NCBI RefSeq assembly: GCF_019091455.1 | Contig: NZ_JAGXJN010000011.1 | Span: forward strand, 118,614-182,613 | Length of the DNA stretch: 64,000 bases | Reading direction: 5' to 3' | From: Chitinophaga sp. GbtcB8 | GTDB lineage: Bacteria > Bacteroidota > Bacteroidia > Chitinophagales > Chitinophagaceae | Part shown: positions 61,527-64,000 of the stretch, piece by piece | How positions within the stretch are numbered: position 1 is the stretch's first letter | Layout of the letters: each line of letters opens with the position of its first letter | Position numbers and translations under genes: made by a program | Notes under the pieces: model-generated | Database searches by the model: none | What the model saw: the letters and a program-made list of their open reading frames with translations, nothing else | Told to the model about the DNA's origin: nothing

Positions 61527-62585
61527 ATGCAAGCTATTTTAGGCGTTTTTTTTCATTTCATCGGAGGTTTTGCTTCCGGTAGTTTCTATATCCCATACAA
61601 GAAAGTAAAGAACTGGGCCTGGGAAAGTTATTGGATCGTAGGTGGTTTCTTTTCCTGGCTTATAGTACCCTTCCTGGCTGCCTGGATCACCGTGCCGGAT
61701 TTCCTGGCTATTATCCGCAACACCAGCAGCACCACACTTTTCTGGACCTATTTCATGGGCGTGCTCTGGGGCATTGGCGGGTTAACGTTTGGCCTGGCCA
61801 TGCGCTACCTGGGTTTGTCATTGGGGATGTCCGTAGCGCTGGGTTATACCTCTGCATTTGGTTCATTGATACCGCCTATTTACCGCGATCTGTTCGGGCA
61901 TGAGGCAGGCGCTGTAACCTTTTCCTCCATGCTGCACAGCAACAGCGGTTTGCTGGTGCTGGCCGGGGTAGTAGTATGTTTATTAGGCATTGCTATTTGC
62001 GGTAAGGCGGGGGTAATGAAAGAAAGGGAATTACCGGAAGACAAGAAGAAAGAGAGCATACAGGAGTTTAACCTGCGTAAGGGGCTGCTGGTAGCCACCG
62101 TATCAGGCATCTTAAGCGCCTGTTTTAACTTTGGTATTGAAGCCGGTAAACCCATGGCGGAGATAGCCGTACAGCAGGGCAGCAACCCGCTGTTTCAGAA
62201 TAACGTGATCTTTGTAGTGCTGCTCTGGGGCGGGCTTACTACCAACTTATGCTGGTGCATGCTGTTAAACGCGCGTAATAAGACCTTTGGTAATTACACG
62301 GATAAATCCACCCCGCTGGCCAGCAATTATTTGTTTGCCGCTATTGCCGGCACCACCTGGTTCCTGCAATTCTTCTTTTACGGGATGGGCGAAAGTAAGC
62401 TGGGTAACGGCGCCAGCTCCTGGATCCTGCACATGGCGTTTATCATCATGGTATCCAGCCTGTGGGGCATTACGTTAAGAGAGTGGAAAGGGGTAAGCTC
62501 AAAAACATACGGCACCATCATAGCGGGGATCATTACTATTATGATATCTGTGTTGTTAGTGGGATATGGTAATTCGCTGGAGTAA
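61527..62585 (+). CDS. rhaT: L-rhamnose/proton symporter RhaT
   Basis: A 352-residue protein with about ten helices of the RhaT family. Signatures: FFHFIGGFASGSFYIPYKKVKNWAWESYWIVGGFFSWLIVPFLAAW at the N-terminus, WGIGGLTFGLAMRYLGLSLGMSVALGYTSAFGSLIPPI in the middle, ISACFNFGIEAGKPMAEIA-like segment (SGILSACFNFGIEAGKP) and WFLQFFFYGMGESKLG near the end. It imports L-rhamnose with protons. The next gene, after a 112-base gap holding another inverted word repeat, encodes a RhaD-type enzyme of the same pathway. Confidence 0.95.
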   Translation: MQAILGVFFHFIGGFASGSFYIPYKKVKNWAWESYWIVGGFFSWLIVPFLAAWITVPDFLAIIRNTSSTTLFWTYFMGVLWGIGGLTFGLAMRYLGLSLGMSVALGYTSAFGSLIPPIYRDLFGHEAGAVTFSSMLHSNSGLLVLAGVVVCLLGIAICGKAGVMKERELPEDKKKESIQEFNLRKGLLVATVSGILSACFNFGIEAGKPMAEIAVQQGSNPLFQNNVIFVVLLWGGLTTNLCWCMLLNARNKTFGNYTDKSTPLASNYLFAAIAGTTWFLQFFFYGMGESKLGNGASSWILHMAFIIMVSSLWGITLREWKGVSSKTYGTIIAGIITIMISVLLVGYGNSLE

Positions 62586-62677
62586 GCATAAAGCGTAAAG
62601 CACAAAGCACAAAGCAAAACAGAGAAAGCAAAACACAGAGAGCTTTATGCTTTCGGCTTTATGCTTTCAGCTAAAAC
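62586..62677. repeat. Word-type inverted repeat (GCATAAAGC / GCTTTATGC)
   Basis: GCATAAAGCGTAAAGCACAAAGC (from 62586) faces GCTTTATGCTTTCGGCTTTATGCTTTCAGC (62642-62671), filling the gap between rhaT and the RhaD-type gene. The arms are built from repeated AAAGC and GCTTT words. Confidence 0.7.
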
Positions 62678-62697
62678 AAAAATAAAGTACACACAAT

Positions 62698-64000
62698 ATG
62701 TCAGTTTCTGCATCTACTAATTTCAAACATGTAAGTTATTTATGGGACGAAGCCAAAGCCGCATCCCTGGCTGGTGATGAAGTGGCTTTGTTAATTTACC
62801 GTTCTAACCTGCTGGGCGCCGATCTGCGGCTTACCAACTACGGTGGCGGTAATACGTCCTGCAAGGTAATGTCTACCGACCCTTTAACCGGTAAACAAAC
62901 AGAAGTAATGTGGGTGAAAGGTTCCGGCGGCGACCTGGGTACACTGAAAAAAAGCGGGCTGGCAGCATTGTATGTAGAGCGCCTGCGCGCACTGGAAAAT
63001 ATTTACCGTGGCATTGAGTTTGAAGATGAAATGGTGGAGCTTTTTAACCACTGCATTTTTGACCTCAGCTCCAAAGCCCCCTCTATCGATACGCCTTTAC
63101 ATGGATTCCTGCCCTTTAAACATATTGATCACCTGCACCCGGATGCTGCCATTGCTATAGCAGCTGCAAAAGACGGTAAAAAGATCACGCAGGAGCTGTT
63201 TAACGGCACCATTGGCTGGGTGGAATGGCAGCGTCCCGGTTTTGACCTGGGCCTGAAATTACGCCAGTGCCTCAACGAAAACCCGGGTATCCGCGGCATT
63301 ATGCTGGGCTCACACGGCCTGTTCACCTGGGGCGATACTGCTTATGAAAGCTACATCAACACCCTGGAAGTAATAGAGCGCTGTGCCGCTTACCTGGAAG
63401 AAAATCATGGTAAAAAAGGACCGGTATTTGGTGGCGCGCGCTCACAGCCTGCACCCAAAGAAACCCGTCTGCAGCAGGCCGCCGCACTGGCGCCGGTGCT
63501 GCGTGGCTTATGCTCCGGTTATACCCGCATGGTGGGTCATTTTACAGATGATGAGCGTGTACTGCAGTTCATCAACTCCAACGACCTGGATCGCCTGGCG
63601 CCTATGGGTACCAGCTGCCCCGACCACTTTTTACGTACCAAAATAAGCCCGCTGGTGCTGAACCTGCAGCCTACGGAAGACCTGTCTGATGTAGCAAAGC
63701 TGAAAGAAAAGCTGGCCCCGCAGTTTGACGCTTATCGCAAAATGTATGCAGACTATTACAACACCTGCAAACATCCTAACTCACCCGCTATACGCGATGC
63801 CAACCCCGTAGTGATCCTGTATCCCGGCATAGGCATGTTCACCTTCTCAAAAGATAAACAACCCGCCCGCGTAGCCGCTGAATTTTATATTAATGCAATT
63901 AATGTAATGAAAGGCGCAGAAGCGGTATCGGAATATACATCCCTGCCCCGACAAGAGGCATTCAATATTGAATACTGGTTGCTGGGAGATGCCAGGCGTG
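62698..64000 (+). CDS. rhaD: Bifunctional rhamnulose-1-phosphate aldolase / lactaldehyde dehydrogenase (partial, cut by window edge)
   Basis: 434 codons from the ATG at 62698 to the right edge, still open. The visible part is a class II aldolase/adducin domain: LRLTNYGGGNTSCKV, VMWVKGSGGDLGTLKKSG, IDTPLHGFLPFKHIDHLHPDAAIAIA (metal-binding His residues), GIMLGSHGLFTWGDTAYESY, then a linker (FGGARSQPAPKETR) and the AIRDANPVVILYPGIGMFTFSKDK segment that precedes the short-chain dehydrogenase domain in the bifunctional RhaD-type proteins. It cleaves rhamnulose-1-phosphate to DHAP and lactaldehyde; the missing C-terminus should oxidise or reduce lactaldehyde. Adjacent rhaT supports the pathway. 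Confidence 0.92.
   Translation, partial: MSVSASTNFKHVSYLWDEAKAASLAGDEVALLIYRSNLLGADLRLTNYGGGNTSCKVMSTDPLTGKQTEVMWVKGSGGDLGTLKKSGLAALYVERLRALENIYRGIEFEDEMVELFNHCIFDLSSKAPSIDTPLHGFLPFKHIDHLHPDAAIAIAAAKDGKKITQELFNGTIGWVEWQRPGFDLGLKLRQCLNENPGIRGIMLGSHGLFTWGDTAYESYINTLEVIERCAAYLEENHGKKGPVFGGARSQPAPKETRLQQAAALAPVLRGLCSGYTRMVGHFTDDERVLQFINSNDLDRLAPMGTSCPDHFLRTKISPLVLNLQPTEDLSDVAKLKEKLAPQFDAYRKMYADYYNTCKHPNSPAIRDANPVVILYPGIGMFTFSKDKQPARVAAEFYINAINVMKGAEAVSEYTSLPRQEAFNIEYWLLGDARR

Overview
The window looks like the chromosome of a member of the Bacteroidota, most probably a Chitinophagaceae (Chitinophaga-like) bacterium. The evidence is a SusC/SusD pair, Bacteroidota-restricted small families (HYC_CC_PP, probable DUF5908 and DUF6520), promoter -7 boxes of the TAnnTTTG type (20808, 23546, 35899, 60173), few Shine-Dalgarno sequences, and moderate GC. 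No tRNA, rRNA, CRISPR array, transposase or integrase was seen.

Layout. 1-14711 (leftward): a contractile injection system of the extracellular type (eCIS; Afp/PVC/MAC-like). In transcription order it encodes a tail-terminator-like DUF4255 protein, an unknown 396-residue protein, the sheath, two tube proteins, a 57-residue DUF5908-like protein, a LysM hub protein, a VgrG-like spike, a PAAR tip, a gp25-like wedge protein, a 1567-residue baseplate protein with a TolA-like lysine/alanine tail, and a second baseplate protein cut by the window edge. The ATPase, tape measure, fibre and cargo genes are not in view and probably lie to the left. 15237-18723: a REP-like palindrome, a TetR-fabF pair and a sugar porter. 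18934-31421: a copper/silver locus with an HMA-AraC regulator, CopA ATPase, HMA chaperone, HYC_CC_PP protein, a CusA-like RND pump split into two frames at an A7 slippery site, TolC-like and two CusB-like proteins, and a DUF3347 protein. A RES-Xre toxin-antitoxin pair sits inside it. 31509-35579: MscS channel, baeRF-type protein and a tryptophanase preceded by a Trp-containing 12-codon leader. 35941-40705: TetR-TolC-EmrA-EmrB drug efflux operon. 40848-43067: GH89 alpha-N-acetylglucosaminidase. 43093-44331: DUF1634/TauE pair. 44450-46928: divergent LacI regulator and xylose isomerase around a 22-bp palindrome. 47343-53769: SusC-SusD, a cysteine-containing exported small protein and an unknown membrane-anchored protein. 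54435-64000: flotillin-like protein, AraC regulator, Pif1-like helicase, LLM oxidoreductase, RhaT and the start of a RhaD-type bifunctional enzyme.

The features most worth a second look are the frame-split CusA, whose junction matches a canonical -1 slippery heptamer; the Trp-containing UGA-terminated leader upstream of tnaA; the eCIS with its lysine-rich baseplate tail and its unknown and small components; a 25-bp intergenic element present three times; and several locus-specific intergenic inverted repeats built from short repeated words.
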